Origin: Candidatus Heimdallarchaeota archaeon
GTDB lineage: Archaea > Asgardarchaeota > Heimdallarchaeia > Hodarchaeales > Hodarchaeaceae
Assembly (NCBI GenBank): GCA_020353515.1
Contig: CP070695.1
Location: 3,927,140-3,991,139 of the forward strand
Direction: 5' to 3'
Length of the DNA stretch: 64,000 bases
In this document: piece by piece, positions 9,153 through 18,485 of the stretch
Layout of the letters: each line of letters opens with the position of its first letter
Numbering within the stretch: the stretch's first letter is position 1
Translations under genes and position numbers: made by a program
The notes under the pieces: generated by a model
What the model saw: only the letters and a program-made list of their open reading frames with translations
Database searches by the model: none
What the model was told of the DNA's origin: nothing

Positions 9153-10013
9153 ATGATAAAGGTGATAAGACAAGATCCTGCAGAACAACTTGATCCTTCA
9201 TTTAATATCATTACTCCTATATTGATTGTAATTATCTTTCTTATCGCACTAATCTTGATGAGAAGAGCTAATCTGTCTAAGAATAAGGCAAATTTACTTT
9301 CTGTGGTTTCTTTTTTGGGTATTGGCTTAATATTAGGGGGAAGACCCAACCCTGTAAACGCCTTCAACCAAATATTCGCAAATCTGATCCCATCGACATC
9401 TATGTCATTTAGACTATTACTTTCCGCATTGGGTGTTTTTTCTCTTATACTAGCTTCGGTTATACTCTTTAGTAGGATATTTTGCGGTTATGCATGCCCT
9501 CTTGGATCTATGCAAGAGTTGGCCTCTAAGGTTAACTTTAAATCGAATTTAAAAGCACAAAAAAAAGTTAAATATAGCTTCGATCCTCCTGAGAGAAGTT
9601 TAAGAATCACCCGTTGGATTTACCTTGGTATTCTAGGATTAACCGCATTACTATTGGGATTCTCTGTTTCCCAGTTTCTAGATCCCTTCAATGGATTTCA
9701 GTTCATGGAGGAATTAGCCCTCTTTACAGTGATTTTCTTAATAATGATTTTAATAACGAGCTTCTTCATTTATCGGCCATGGTGTCGGATATTCTGCCCA
9801 TTTGGTACTATTTCTGGATTAATTTCTTTTAGTCAGTATAGATACGTACGTACGGATGAATGCACAGATTGTGGCTTATGTGAAAAAATCTGCCCCAGCC
9901 ATGCAGCAGATCGTGGTGATAAAAAAACCGAATGCTATTATTGCAATCGTTGTGTTGAAATTTGTCCTCAAGACGCTATTAAATATGCAAAAGCAACATC
10001 TACAAAAAATTAA
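9153..10013 (+). CDS. Membrane polyferredoxin, NapH/CcoG/NosR-like
   Basis: The protein has 286 residues and about five membrane helices. Two membrane-embedded Cys motifs are seen, FCGYACPLGS (about residue 110) and CRIFCPFG (about 211). These are followed by two [4Fe-4S] ferredoxin motifs, CTDCGLCEKICP and CYYCNRCVEICP. This set is typical of NapH/MauN/NosR-type electron-transfer membrane proteins. The partner is probably the upstream flavodoxin-like protein. The start ATG at 9153 follows a purine-rich AGAGAG. Confidence 0.8.
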   Translation: MIKVIRQDPAEQLDPSFNIITPILIVIIFLIALILMRRANLSKNKANLLSVVSFLGIGLILGGRPNPVNAFNQIFANLIPSTSMSFRLLLSALGVFSLILASVILFSRIFCGYACPLGSMQELASKVNFKSNLKAQKKVKYSFDPPERSLRITRWIYLGILGLTALLLGFSVSQFLDPFNGFQFMEELALFTVIFLIMILITSFFIYRPWCRIFCPFGTISGLISFSQYRYVRTDECTDCGLCEKICPSHAADRGDKKTECYYCNRCVEICPQDAIKYAKATSTKN

Positions 10014-10052
10014 ATTTATTCACGAACCTAAGAAGGAGAAGAAAGTGATAAA

Positions 10053-10490
10053 ATGAGTTATTTTGGAGCAGCTCTTGGAACAGCAATTGGAATGATGATT
10101 AGTACAGTGATCTTCTCAAATGCCTGGAGAGTAAAATCATATCTACCAAAAGAGTATGATTTCACGCATGAGTGGGGGAAAAAATTTGTTAAAACTGACA
10201 AAAAGGCTTATACATATATGTTACGATCATTCATAGGCATAATCTTTCATCCAATTGTATTTGTATTTATTTGGGGCCGAGAAGGACTTCTAAGGATCAA
10301 TTTATTGAATAATGATATTATAAGTGCAGTAGTGCTCTTGCTAATCGAATCACTCACGTTTAGTTTTGCCATCTGGATGGATATTGTGAAAATAAGACCA
10401 GAGAATCTTAAGACAAGAATTATCCCATTGCAAATTGGAATACACCTGATGGTGGGGTTTTTAATGGGATATTTTTATACAATCTTTTGA
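10053..10490 (+). CDS. Four-helix membrane protein of unknown function
   Basis: The protein has 145 residues with hydrophobic segments at about 5-22, 60-76, 88-108 and 122-142 and a polar loop between helices 1 and 2. AAGGAGAAG sits ahead of the ATG, so this start is well supported. It is 39 bases downstream of the polyferredoxin gene and likely in the same operon. The pattern is faintly like DUF1761 proteins, but I do not claim membership. Confidence 0.65.
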   Translation: MSYFGAALGTAIGMMISTVIFSNAWRVKSYLPKEYDFTHEWGKKFVKTDKKAYTYMLRSFIGIIFHPIVFVFIWGREGLLRINLLNNDIISAVVLLLIESLTFSFAIWMDIVKIRPENLKTRIIPLQIGIHLMVGFLMGYFYTIF

Positions 10491-10583
10491 AATTCGATTT
10501 ATTCAGGGTAAAAGCTAGATAGCAAGCATCAACAACTATAATTATATTGGAAAATTTAGAACCCTTTATGTGAACCCCAATCG

Positions 10584-10994
10584 ATGGAGACATCATACAT
10601 GAATGAATTACTAATATTACTAGGTCTTGTTGCTATTTTAATCTTTCTAATGTTGAGTATATATCAGATGTTGTTAGTTTTGAATGTAGATTTAGGAAAA
10701 CCTATTCCTGCTTATGGTGGAAGGTATGATGAACTTCCTAGAAATGTAAAAATGATGAGTCTTGTAGCAATCGGGATATTCATTATTGCTTCAATATTAA
10801 TACTAGTTCGTACAGGGTTCATTACTAATTTCCCCTTTCCTGATCTCGCTGCTATTGGGATATTGATTTTTGGATTATTCTTAGCTCTAAATACTTTAGG
10901 TAATGTAACATCAAAGAGTCAGAAAGAAAAAATGATTATGACTCCTCTTTCATTGATTGCATGCATCTGTTGCTTACTCGTTGCACTCCTCTAA
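10584..10994 (+). CDS. Small membrane protein of unknown function
   Basis: The protein has 136 residues and four hydrophobic segments (about 6-30, 58-78, 86-104 and 118-136). A second ATG at 10599 is an equally possible start. No family is recognised. It lies downstream of the redox/membrane group on the same strand. Confidence 0.55.
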   Translation: METSYMNELLILLGLVAILIFLMLSIYQMLLVLNVDLGKPIPAYGGRYDELPRNVKMMSLVAIGIFIIASILILVRTGFITNFPFPDLAAIGILIFGLFLALNTLGNVTSKSQKEKMIMTPLSLIACICCLLVALL

Positions 10995-11047
10995 TAAGGG
11001 ATTTTAAAAGGTAAGCAAAGTAGAAAGAAAAGACTGGTGAGTTCCTA

Positions 11048-11340
11048 ATGACTATGCAATACAAATATCGGGTTTTCTATTTCTCTCTATAATAATTATA
11101 CTTATTATCTGTGATATACTTGGTCATGGGCCAATTAGTGATCTGAAATCAGAAGCTAAACTACAAAGAATTAATGAAAATCCAAAAAAATTCGAAATCA
11201 GCTTCGTACTACTCCTTATAGAGCATGTTGTTATAATGAGTCTTGCTTTAATGTTAACTATTGCATTTAGTTCATTAAACATTATACTTGGAGTAATTTG
11301 GGTTATCTTTCGAATAGGAGAAAGCTCAATCCAACTAAAT
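11048..11340 (+). pseudogene. Decayed small membrane-protein gene
   Basis: One frame reads IQISGFLFLSIIIILIICDILG and then a second hydrophobic segment ending RIGESSIQLN, but it has no start codon. The only ATGs (11048 and 11054) are in another frame that stops after about 14 codons. This looks like a start separated from its body by a small indel. The two-helix pattern recalls the N-terminus of multi-helix membrane proteins, and the family is not certain. Confidence 0.5.
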
Positions 11341-11642
11341 TAGTGAAATCTGACTTTGAAGTCCTAGGGAACAAAAAAGAGGGAAAAATTAGCAAAATTC
11401 TTTATCAAAAAATTGATAAATTTCGATATGTAAGGAATGCGGTTATTCATCCTAGAGACCCTTCGTTCCTTAATCTAGGTTTTAAATATACGAGTTACAC
11501 AGGAGAAGGAATTTCATCAAGAGGGGGCGGATTTGTAAGCCCTAATAGCAAACCAATGACGCCATTATCTCTAAAAGAAGGAGCAGAATTAGGTTTTCGT
11601 ATTTATTTTCATTTACGAGATGAATTAAAGATTGTTGAATAA
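11298..11642 (+). pseudogene. HEPN-like domain fragment
   Basis: The 114-codon frame from a TTG contains KFRYVRNAVIHPRD, which fits the R-x(4-6)-H signature of HEPN-superfamily RNases and toxins. The frame begins inside the previous broken gene. It lacks the usual N-terminal helices of a HEPN domain, so it is more likely a remnant than a working protein. No antitoxin-like neighbour is seen. Confidence 0.45.
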
Positions 11643-11871
11643 ACCCCTTACAGAAGATTGAGGAAACATCAGAGTTCATCCCTTGCTTCTACTGTTAATT
11701 CTAATATTTTTGAATTAGTTATTATCTTGTCTATATTTTTCCTTGAAATGTACTTGCATTTTATTGTAAATATTTCCCTAAAATCAATCATATAGGAAAC
11801 AATCAGATTTGTTCTTGTTTAACAAAATTTATTAGGAGTAGCAAATCACATTGTTGTCAAGGTAATGAGAA

Positions 11872-13905
11872 GTGTTTTTGGGATGGAATAATCTTTCACA
11901 GATAGTAAGATGGTTGATTATCTCTCTCTTGGTCTTTAGTTACTTTCCTAGAGAATCTATGATGAAATTGAGCAAAATATCCCTAGACGATGATACTGTT
12001 TTAACCTCATTTGAGACTCCGAAGGCAACTAAATGGTCTTCTAGCTTTCGTCCTCACGGAGCATATGTTGATGAATTAAGATTCGTGATTTATAATTCTA
12101 CAGAAATTCCTCAAGCGATGTCAGCACTGCGGAATGGTGAACTCGACGCATACGATGAAAATGTTCAAATTGATTATTTAAGCACTCTTGTTAGGGATGA
12201 GAATATTGATGTGACATTTACAGATAGTATGAGATACCAAGCACTCATCCTGAATTGTGGGCGATTCCCTACGAATATTACCGCATTTCGTCGTGCCTTG
12301 GCTTTCGGTTTTAGTAAGTACATGGGTAGAGGATACATACCTGAATTCCCCCCTCCACTCCTGGATAGCTATATTCCGTGGGTGGCTACAGAATGGCAAG
12401 TCGAGAGTGAGAAAAACGACTACTTCTTTGAGACAGATTATGTCTCTGGCAACAGATCAATGGAAAATGCTGGTTTTATCGATTTAGACGGTGATGGTTG
12501 GCGGGAATACGATACAAACGACAATGGGGTTTGGGATCCAGGCGTTGACATTGATGATGATGACCCCAATTTCGTAGTGGATATTTATGCTATAGAGGGG
12601 TATTTCCCTGCTACGCGTGCGTGTCAAGAAATGCAGAGTAGCCTTACAAATATGGGTATTCACTCTAATGTCGTTGAAATGAACTTTCGAGCTATCATTG
12701 ACAAAATGAAAACAAATGATTATTGGATTACACATTGGATTGAAAATATTAGTGTTATCGAACCAGCAAAATCACTTTATGATAGGTTCAGAACCGGTGC
12801 TTCAAAGAATCAACTCTATTACCACTTTTGTAATGCTACAATTGATGCAATCCTTGACAATATGACTTCAGCTACTTCACTTGAAGATGTAAAGACATAT
12901 GCCCATCAGGCTGGTTTACTGTTGGTATTTGAACAGCCCCAACTTGCCATCGAAATTGTTAGGATTATCAATGCATATCGCTCTGATAAGTTTGAAGGTT
13001 TTTTCACAGCTAATAGTTTGGGTTCCACGTGTGGTGATAATTGGGCTGCAGCAACGAAAGTGCACTTAAAAGACTCTTTGGGAGGTCCTTTAGGTGGGAT
13101 GTTCAATTATTGCTTGTCAAGTAATATGGAAACTTGGAATCCCTATGTGCAAAATACAGTTTACGAAAATACTATCTTCCAATACATCTATGAACCATTG
13201 TGGAATTTCGACCCTAATACATGGGATCCAATTCCAGGACTCGCTTATGACTGGGATATCGAGCAGACAACCGCAAATGGAGACATCCTTGATGGTCAAA
13301 AGTTTACATTCCATCTATACGAGAATGAAACCTGGCATGATGGAGAACCTTTCACCGCAGCCGACGTCAACCACTCCATGCACATGTGGAGAGACAGCTC
13401 GAACCACGGTCCAAAAATGTGGGATATCTACAAAGTTGAGATCCCTGATGACTATACTATTGAATTTTATGTCAACAAGACAGGTTATTTCGAGTGGGCT
13501 GACACCACATCATTCTACATTACCCCCGAACATATCTGGAGAGATATAGAAAACGTCACAGCTTATTCTCCAACAATAACTGAAGTGATTGGTACTGGTC
13601 CCTACAAGCTGGATACTTGGGTGCCTGACGATTATATCAGCTTACTTCGACATGAAGACTGGCGTTGGGATATACGTGAAGTACTTAATTTTTCTCCTTC
13701 CACAGCTTATATTGATACAATAACCACTTCTCCAACTTATTCTGATTCAACTCCTACTACCAGTCTTACTCACTCTTCCATCTCCTCTGCTCACTCCGAT
13801 GTCCCTCTTGACATTCTACCTATCCTCCAGTTTTTTGAGCTAGGCACTATCTTGTTCTTCGTGGTTACCCTAGTGATCATTGTCCGAAGGCAACGAATGG
13901 GTTGA
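11872..13905 (+). CDS. Family 5 solute-binding protein with swapped halves, membrane anchored
   Basis: The protein has 677 residues from a GTG at 11872. It has an N-terminal hydrophobic segment (about 8-25) and a C-terminal membrane helix (about 653-673) ending RRQRMG. The body is an SBP_bac_5 (peptide-binding) fold in reversed order. Residues about 63-390 resemble the C-terminal half of DppA-type proteins (AYVDELRFVIYN, SALRNGELDAYDE, FRRALAFGFS). Residues about 400-625 resemble the N-terminal half (NPYVQNTVYENTIFQYIYEP, WHDGEPFTAADV, GTGPYKLDTW) and end where the first half begins. An Asp-rich stretch DLDGDGWREYDTNDNGVWD suggests calcium binding. No ABC permease or ATPase gene is nearby. 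Confidence 0.8.
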   Translation: MFLGWNNLSQIVRWLIISLLVFSYFPRESMMKLSKISLDDDTVLTSFETPKATKWSSSFRPHGAYVDELRFVIYNSTEIPQAMSALRNGELDAYDENVQIDYLSTLVRDENIDVTFTDSMRYQALILNCGRFPTNITAFRRALAFGFSKYMGRGYIPEFPPPLLDSYIPWVATEWQVESEKNDYFFETDYVSGNRSMENAGFIDLDGDGWREYDTNDNGVWDPGVDIDDDDPNFVVDIYAIEGYFPATRACQEMQSSLTNMGIHSNVVEMNFRAIIDKMKTNDYWITHWIENISVIEPAKSLYDRFRTGASKNQLYYHFCNATIDAILDNMTSATSLEDVKTYAHQAGLLLVFEQPQLAIEIVRIINAYRSDKFEGFFTANSLGSTCGDNWAAATKVHLKDSLGGPLGGMFNYCLSSNMETWNPYVQNTVYENTIFQYIYEPLWNFDPNTWDPIPGLAYDWDIEQTTANGDILDGQKFTFHLYENETWHDGEPFTAADVNHSMHMWRDSSNHGPKMWDIYKVEIPDDYTIEFYVNKTGYFEWADTTSFYITPEHIWRDIENVTAYSPTITEVIGTGPYKLDTWVPDDYISLLRHEDWRWDIREVLNFSPSTAYIDTITTSPTYSDSTPTTSLTHSSISSAHSDVPLDILPILQFFELGTILFFVVTLVIIVRRQRMG

Positions 13906-14099
13906 ATTCACTTTTGGGGAAAGACCTCCAATGAGTTTCTAGCGAAAAAATAAGTTTTTAGAAATCGGACTGTTTTCGCCTGTCCTCTTTGCTATATTAA
14001 CAAATTACCAAACAAATCTACCTTAGCCATGATTGATGGCCAAAAGAATCACTGGATATAGTTTTGATAAAACCAAGTTGGTATGAAAAAAGCTAAGAA

Positions 14100-14170
14100 G
14101 TACGGGGCAAATCCCCATTTGGGGATTAAGGGTATTTACATAAAAAACTAGTCTTAACCAACGTATCTTC
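14100..14170 (+). repeat. Hairpin/TATA intergenic element, copy 2
   Basis: The sequence begins GTACGGGGCAAATCCCC and continues ATTTGGGGATTAAGGGTAT. It then has TTACATAAAAA and TTAACCAACGTATCTTC. It aligns with 815-880 along its whole length and keeps the ATCCCC/GGGGAT stem. Confidence 0.5.
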
Positions 14171-14233
14171 AGAACTGTTCTTTAACTTTGATTTAACGAC
14201 AACATTTATGGCAACATATATAGCTTCATTCAC

Positions 14234-14275
14234 ATATCCAACGTTATACACAAAAATGACTTCAAAAATGAAGTT
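14234..14275 (+). repeat. ATATCCAACGTT / ATGACTTCA palindrome element, copy 2
   Basis: The copy has ATATCCAACGTT, then ATGACTTCAAAAATGAAGT with a six-base-pair perfect stem. It corresponds to the copy at 6926-6984 and lies 130 bases upstream of a regulator gene. Confidence 0.4.
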
Positions 14276-14403
14276 AAAGAAAGTTAATTGGCATAATTTG
14301 TTTGATGCTTTTGAAATCTACAAAAAATCATTGAAGACTTTTTAAGAGATCAATGTAAGTAACTCTTATTCCAAGAAATAGCGTCTATTGATGTGTATTA
14401 TGG

Positions 14404-15150
14404 ATGGATGACTATCTAAATATTTATTCTGAGCTTACTAATCCTACTCGAATCCAAATTCTAATGTGGATTGGTGAAGAACCTCAAGCTTTATCTGATA
14501 TTGCCACCCATTTTTCTATTTCTAAACCAGAAATATCTCGTCACCTTTCTAGAATGAAGAATGTTGGACTTGTCATGCAAGAAGCTTCAACCCGAAAATA
14601 TCACCCATCCGCGTTGGGAATAACCTACCTTCAACTTTTTTCTCCAATTGAATTTGTGCTGAAGCATTCCTTTTATTTCACAAACCATTACTTGGATCTT
14701 CCTCCACATCTTTTACGTAATATTGATGCTTTGATCAATGCTGAACTTATAGAGGACCTTGGAAATGTCTTAGCTAAAATTCAAGAGTTATTGGATGAAA
14801 CAAGAGATGAGGTTCAATTAATGCTGGATCAAAGGTTACCTGTGGTAGGTCTTAAAGATAAAGTCAGATACGGTAGTTATATCTTTCCTAGTACAATGTC
14901 TGAGGCTCAAGTTGAATCAGGTAAACAATACTTGAAAAGTATGTATGAAGATGTTGAAGTTCGCCAAGTAGCCTCTGTAACTCACATTCTTATGATAACT
15001 GATAAAAAAAAAGGATTCATATCGTTTCCGACTCTCGAAAATAAAGCTGATTGGGCTTCAATCTGGGTTGTAACTGATAAACAAGGATTGGAGTATTTAC
15101 AGGACATTTGGGACTATTTCATAAGTTTAGGGAAATTATATGAAATTTAG
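14404..15150 (+). CDS. ArsR-type winged-helix regulator with FilR1-like domain
   Basis: The protein has 248 residues. Residues about 6-75 are a winged helix (NPTRIQILMWI, ISKPEISRHLSRMKNVGLV). The rest (about 90-248), with LPPHLLRNIDALINAEL followed by a coiled segment and an alpha/beta end, resembles the FilR1/DUF1724 domain found in many archaeal transcription regulators. It would act as a one-component DNA-binding regulator, and the ligand is unknown. Repeated elements with palindromes lie directly upstream, which would suit autoregulation. Confidence 0.75.
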   Translation: MDDYLNIYSELTNPTRIQILMWIGEEPQALSDIATHFSISKPEISRHLSRMKNVGLVMQEASTRKYHPSALGITYLQLFSPIEFVLKHSFYFTNHYLDLPPHLLRNIDALINAELIEDLGNVLAKIQELLDETRDEVQLMLDQRLPVVGLKDKVRYGSYIFPSTMSEAQVESGKQYLKSMYEDVEVRQVASVTHILMITDKKKGFISFPTLENKADWASIWVVTDKQGLEYLQDIWDYFISLGKLYEI

Positions 15151-15286
15151 TATACTCAATTCAGAATTTTTATGATCAGACTGAATTGTTTCTGTTCTGG
15201 CTAGAAGTTAATTCAGGTCTTAAAAATCAAGGATTTCAGTCAAAAAAGGTTTTTTAATAATTGTTTGTTATGTTCTCTTGATTCTT

Positions 15287-15526
15287 ATGTCTGATGAACG
15301 ATATATGTTAATCAATCTTAATGGATCTAGTGAAGTCCAGGATCTTCAATTAGTTATTAACAACACAAACCAACAACTTCCAATCGAACTTAGTCTGAAA
15401 GTACTTCTTGGATCAACAGTTGAAATATCATTAATTGATGATTCCCTTCTTCTTATTAAAGGAGAAAATTGTGAGATTCGCATGGATATCACAAAAGCTG
15501 AACTATTGAGATTAAGATCAGAATGA
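15287..15526 (+). CDS. Small beta-rich hypothetical protein
   Basis: The protein has 79 residues from the ATG at 15287; a TTG at 15278 is the alternative. Alternating hydrophobic residues (YMLINLNG, TVEISLIDDSLLLIKG) suggest an all-beta fold and a short C-terminal helix. It is 23 bases upstream of the next gene and likely cotranscribed with it. No family is recognised. Confidence 0.5.
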   Translation: MSDERYMLINLNGSSEVQDLQLVINNTNQQLPIELSLKVLLGSTVEISLIDDSLLLIKGENCEIRMDITKAELLRLRSE

Positions 15527-15549
15527 TGAATTTTGAATGAGGATTTACC

Positions 15550-16425
15550 ATGTTTGAAAATGAAACAAAACACGAGATATTTGAAAGATATGTAATTGGT
15601 TTAACTGCAATTGTGGTAGGTATTACGATTGCTATTATCTCTATTTTTGGCCCCCTTTTTCTCGACATTATTCAATATGCGAGCTCAGAATCCGCGATCA
15701 CTCAGGGAATGGGTCAAGATTTAGTCAATTTAGCTCTTATAACTCCAATATGCTTAATTGGTGGGGTTCTTTACCTTTTAAAACGAGACAGTGCGAAATA
15801 TTTCTTAATTCTCGTTCCCCTCTATTCCCTTTTTTATACAGGTCTTGCGTATGGTCTTTTTCCTGAATGGAGTCATCCCATCTATACAGGGAATAGTGAA
15901 CAATACTCAATATTATTTTACATTGTGATTATCGGAAGTTTGATACTTTTACTCTCTACATTATCGATGTTTTCTCCTGAAGATGCTCCAGAATTTAATA
16001 GAAGGAATCTAACCATTTATATTATGCTGATGACAATTTTCCTAATTCTCTTTGCCTTTATGTGGATTGGAGAATATTTAGAAGTGCTATCTACCGGGGA
16101 TACCTCTACTGGATCCTACTCGGAAGCACCAACTATTTTCTGGGTTATCAGGTATTTTGATCTTGGTATCACCGTTCCATTAGGATTTATTGGATTATAT
16201 CTTCTATATACTAGAACCACACAAGCTTATCCAATCATGTTACTATTCTTTGGTTTCTTTGTTACAATAAGCACCGCTGTTGTGGGAATGGCAATTGTAA
16301 TGCTCTTAAAAAGTAATCCTAATCTCCAACCTGGCGGATTAATTCTTTTCCCAATCTTATCCTTACTCGCCTGGGCTGGACTGTTCTATTTAATCAAAGA
16401 GAAGTTACCTTGGTTTACGAAATAA
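15550..16425 (+). CDS. Polytopic membrane protein of unknown function
   Basis: The protein has 291 residues with about seven or eight hydrophobic segments spaced through the length and a short charged N-terminus (MFENETKHEIFERY). I do not recognise the family. It follows the small beta-rich protein closely. Confidence 0.65.
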   Translation: MFENETKHEIFERYVIGLTAIVVGITIAIISIFGPLFLDIIQYASSESAITQGMGQDLVNLALITPICLIGGVLYLLKRDSAKYFLILVPLYSLFYTGLAYGLFPEWSHPIYTGNSEQYSILFYIVIIGSLILLLSTLSMFSPEDAPEFNRRNLTIYIMLMTIFLILFAFMWIGEYLEVLSTGDTSTGSYSEAPTIFWVIRYFDLGITVPLGFIGLYLLYTRTTQAYPIMLLFFGFFVTISTAVVGMAIVMLLKSNPNLQPGGLILFPILSLLAWAGLFYLIKEKLPWFTK

Positions 16426-16475
16426 TAACTTTCCTCTTTTTTTTTCCAAAAAATACAGGTGTGGTAAAAATAATG

Positions 16476-16765
16476 CAAAAAGAAGAATTAAAGAAGGGTA
16501 TGCTTTGGCTGGACGTATTATGTATGGAGGGATCGGGGAGTTCGGGGAGTCTGATATATTGTTTCTGAAAACAAACTCTACTGGACAACAAGAGTGGAAT
16601 GTTACACTTGGAGGGCACAATTCTGATGTTTGTAATTCAATAATTCAGACTGAAGACAATGGTTATGTGCTAGCAGAGAGTACTGATTCTTATGGCGCTG
16701 GTGGTTCCGATATGTGGTTAGTTAAGATTGACAAAAATGGGGATCCAGAGTGGACTCTTATATGA
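16476..16765 (+). pseudogene. Fragment of a repeat beta-propeller surface protein
   Basis: The open frame includes GYALAGRI and then SIIQTEDNGYVLAESTDSYG, followed by SDMWLVKIDKNGDPEWT. These match the repeat unit of archaeal SBBP-like beta-propeller proteins (IIQT-DGGY-LAG-T, D-WLVK-D-NG--W). About one and a half units are present, with no signal peptide and no proper start, so this is a remnant. The bases up to 16950 contain only short unconvincing frames. Confidence 0.6.
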
Positions 16766-16951
16766 ATCTGACTCTGGAACAGCTTTATGTAACAGAGGTA
16801 TATTCCCTGTATCATTTTTTACTCATACATGTTGTTTACCATGTAAATCGAATTTATTATGTTGTAAACCTTTTTGGAACCATCAAGTCATTATCTCTGT
16901 ATCCTGTTTCTTCCGCTATACAGAAGTCTATAAAGCATTTTCAGGTCTGAC

Positions 16952-17965
16952 TTGATTGTGTCACGTCTCAAGTCATTATTTCGTAGGTTAAGAAAATCTG
17001 AACCATCACATTTGGAAGCCGAAGAGGACACACAAACAGCTCAAAAAGACGATGATCGTGTAACGAAGCCTATAAAATCTACTAGAGGGTGGAGACGAGG
17101 AATAGCGTTTTTCAAACTCTATTTTCCCCTTGGTATGTATCAACGCGGGTTAGAATGGAGCTTAGAGGCTTCTTCCTCTTCTGTATCTGATGAAAATAAG
17201 CCAAATAACAGTGATCTGAAGAATAAAGTGATTCAAATAAGAGAGAAATCCTTTCGTACTCGATTTGGATACTTTTGTTCTCGTACAATCCTTCAAAGTT
17301 TTGGATTAGCGATTGTTTTTACTGCTCCTATCTCTCTTCCGTGGATTTTCAACGTAGTCATTCCATTTTCGATTGATTTACTCCCATTCGGGTTATCTGA
17401 GATTATTCGTGAAATAATTCATAGAATTTTAGTATTATTGTCACCACTTGGAGTAATTGCCGATATCATCATGATTGCTTCCAATTTTTTTGCTACGTAC
17501 AATCCTATCCTTTTCTATGGGACAACACTCTGGATATTAAGCGAATTAGGATTTACTGACATCGAAGTCTTTGATGTACTCGAAAATTCGGAGAATATAG
17601 AAACAACTTCCATGATGGAGCTCTTAGGTCATCACTATCAATCCAAATTTGGCTTGATTCAAAGCGTTCTTGCACCCCTTCTGATCATAATAGCAGCATC
17701 TATATCCTTTTTTCTAGTCATTCGTTCAGCACGCAAGATTATTTTTGAAATTCAAACAGAAAAAGAACAAACGAAAAATATTGAAAAAACTAAGCGGACT
17801 CTAATTGGTTATTATCTTGATAAAGGATACTCTCAAACAATATATACAGAGAATCGTGTTTCCTCATCATCAAAGATGATTTGGTTAGCCCGAATCACGA
17901 AATATGGCCCGATAATTTCTGTTGTATTGCCTATTGCTCTCGCAATTGGATTTGTTCTAATATGA
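16952..17965 (+). CDS. Membrane protein of unknown function
   Basis: The protein has 337 residues. A basic and acidic soluble N-terminus (about 1-100) precedes membrane segments at about 110-135, 140-160, 165-195 and 230-255 and a final helix at about 315-337. The proposed TTG start is weak; a GTG at 16958 is an alternative. No family is recognised. Confidence 0.55.
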   Translation: MIVSRLKSLFRRLRKSEPSHLEAEEDTQTAQKDDDRVTKPIKSTRGWRRGIAFFKLYFPLGMYQRGLEWSLEASSSSVSDENKPNNSDLKNKVIQIREKSFRTRFGYFCSRTILQSFGLAIVFTAPISLPWIFNVVIPFSIDLLPFGLSEIIREIIHRILVLLSPLGVIADIIMIASNFFATYNPILFYGTTLWILSELGFTDIEVFDVLENSENIETTSMMELLGHHYQSKFGLIQSVLAPLLIIIAASISFFLVIRSARKIIFEIQTEKEQTKNIEKTKRTLIGYYLDKGYSQTIYTENRVSSSSKMIWLARITKYGPIISVVLPIALAIGFVLI

Positions 17966-18056
17966 CCATCATCGTCTATCGAAGAAGAAGAAAATAGCTT
18001 TCTGTGAATAGGTCTCTCCTTTTATTGACCAAAATAAAGAAAGAAAAGGAAGCAGG

Positions 18057-18200
18057 CTATTTATCTCGTCTTTTTCTTACTACTATTGATATACCCAGAA
18101 TCCAAACCAAGAAAAAAATGGTCATTTCTGGTGTTGTCTCAGATGAAGTAGTAGTTGTTTCCCAGACTTGTCTAGTATAGATATAACAATATTATCAACA
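18057..18200 (-). pseudogene. Detached C-terminal anchor of a surface protein
   Basis: The minus-strand frame reads ETTTTSSETTPEMTIFF, then LVWILGISIVVRKRRDK and a stop. It closely matches the tail of the beta-helix protein at 1864 (TTTSSETTPGMTVFYLVWIL). No domain is present upstream, so it is a leftover C-terminus of a related surface protein. The anchor sequence itself seems to be a conserved cassette in this genome. Confidence 0.7.
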
Positions 18201-18485
18201 GAGATAAACGCAAAAACCATGATAAGTGACAAGAAAAACAGTAAAAAATACCCACAGCAACGTTTCCCCTAATAGTAGGAGCTTTTTGGGCTATATTTTC
18301 TGACAATTTATCCATCAGGTTTCTTAACAAACCCATTGCTTAAAACCTTTTATCAGAAGTCATATTCCATTGTTAGAGCATTTTACTCTCAGGGATAGTT
18401 CTATTGGTAATCCCTTTACTCCTTTTGGGTTGACTCTCAGAAAAATCAGTATATCATCCACCGACTGAATGATGAGGGATCCAAA

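Larger units (their letters stand above)
13906..14403. other. Intergenic region with two repeated elements
   Basis: No gene is seen in about 500 bases. The stretch holds copy 2 of the hairpin/TATA element (14100-14170) and copy 2 of the ATATCCAACGTT palindrome element (14234-14275). Both lie upstream of the winged-helix regulator at 14404 and are plausible regulatory sites for it. Confidence 0.5.

Noticed and set aside
16728..16955. Overlapping plus-strand frames after the beta-propeller fragment
   Set aside because: Two frames overlap, neither has a start site or recognisable composition, and both follow a pseudogene.
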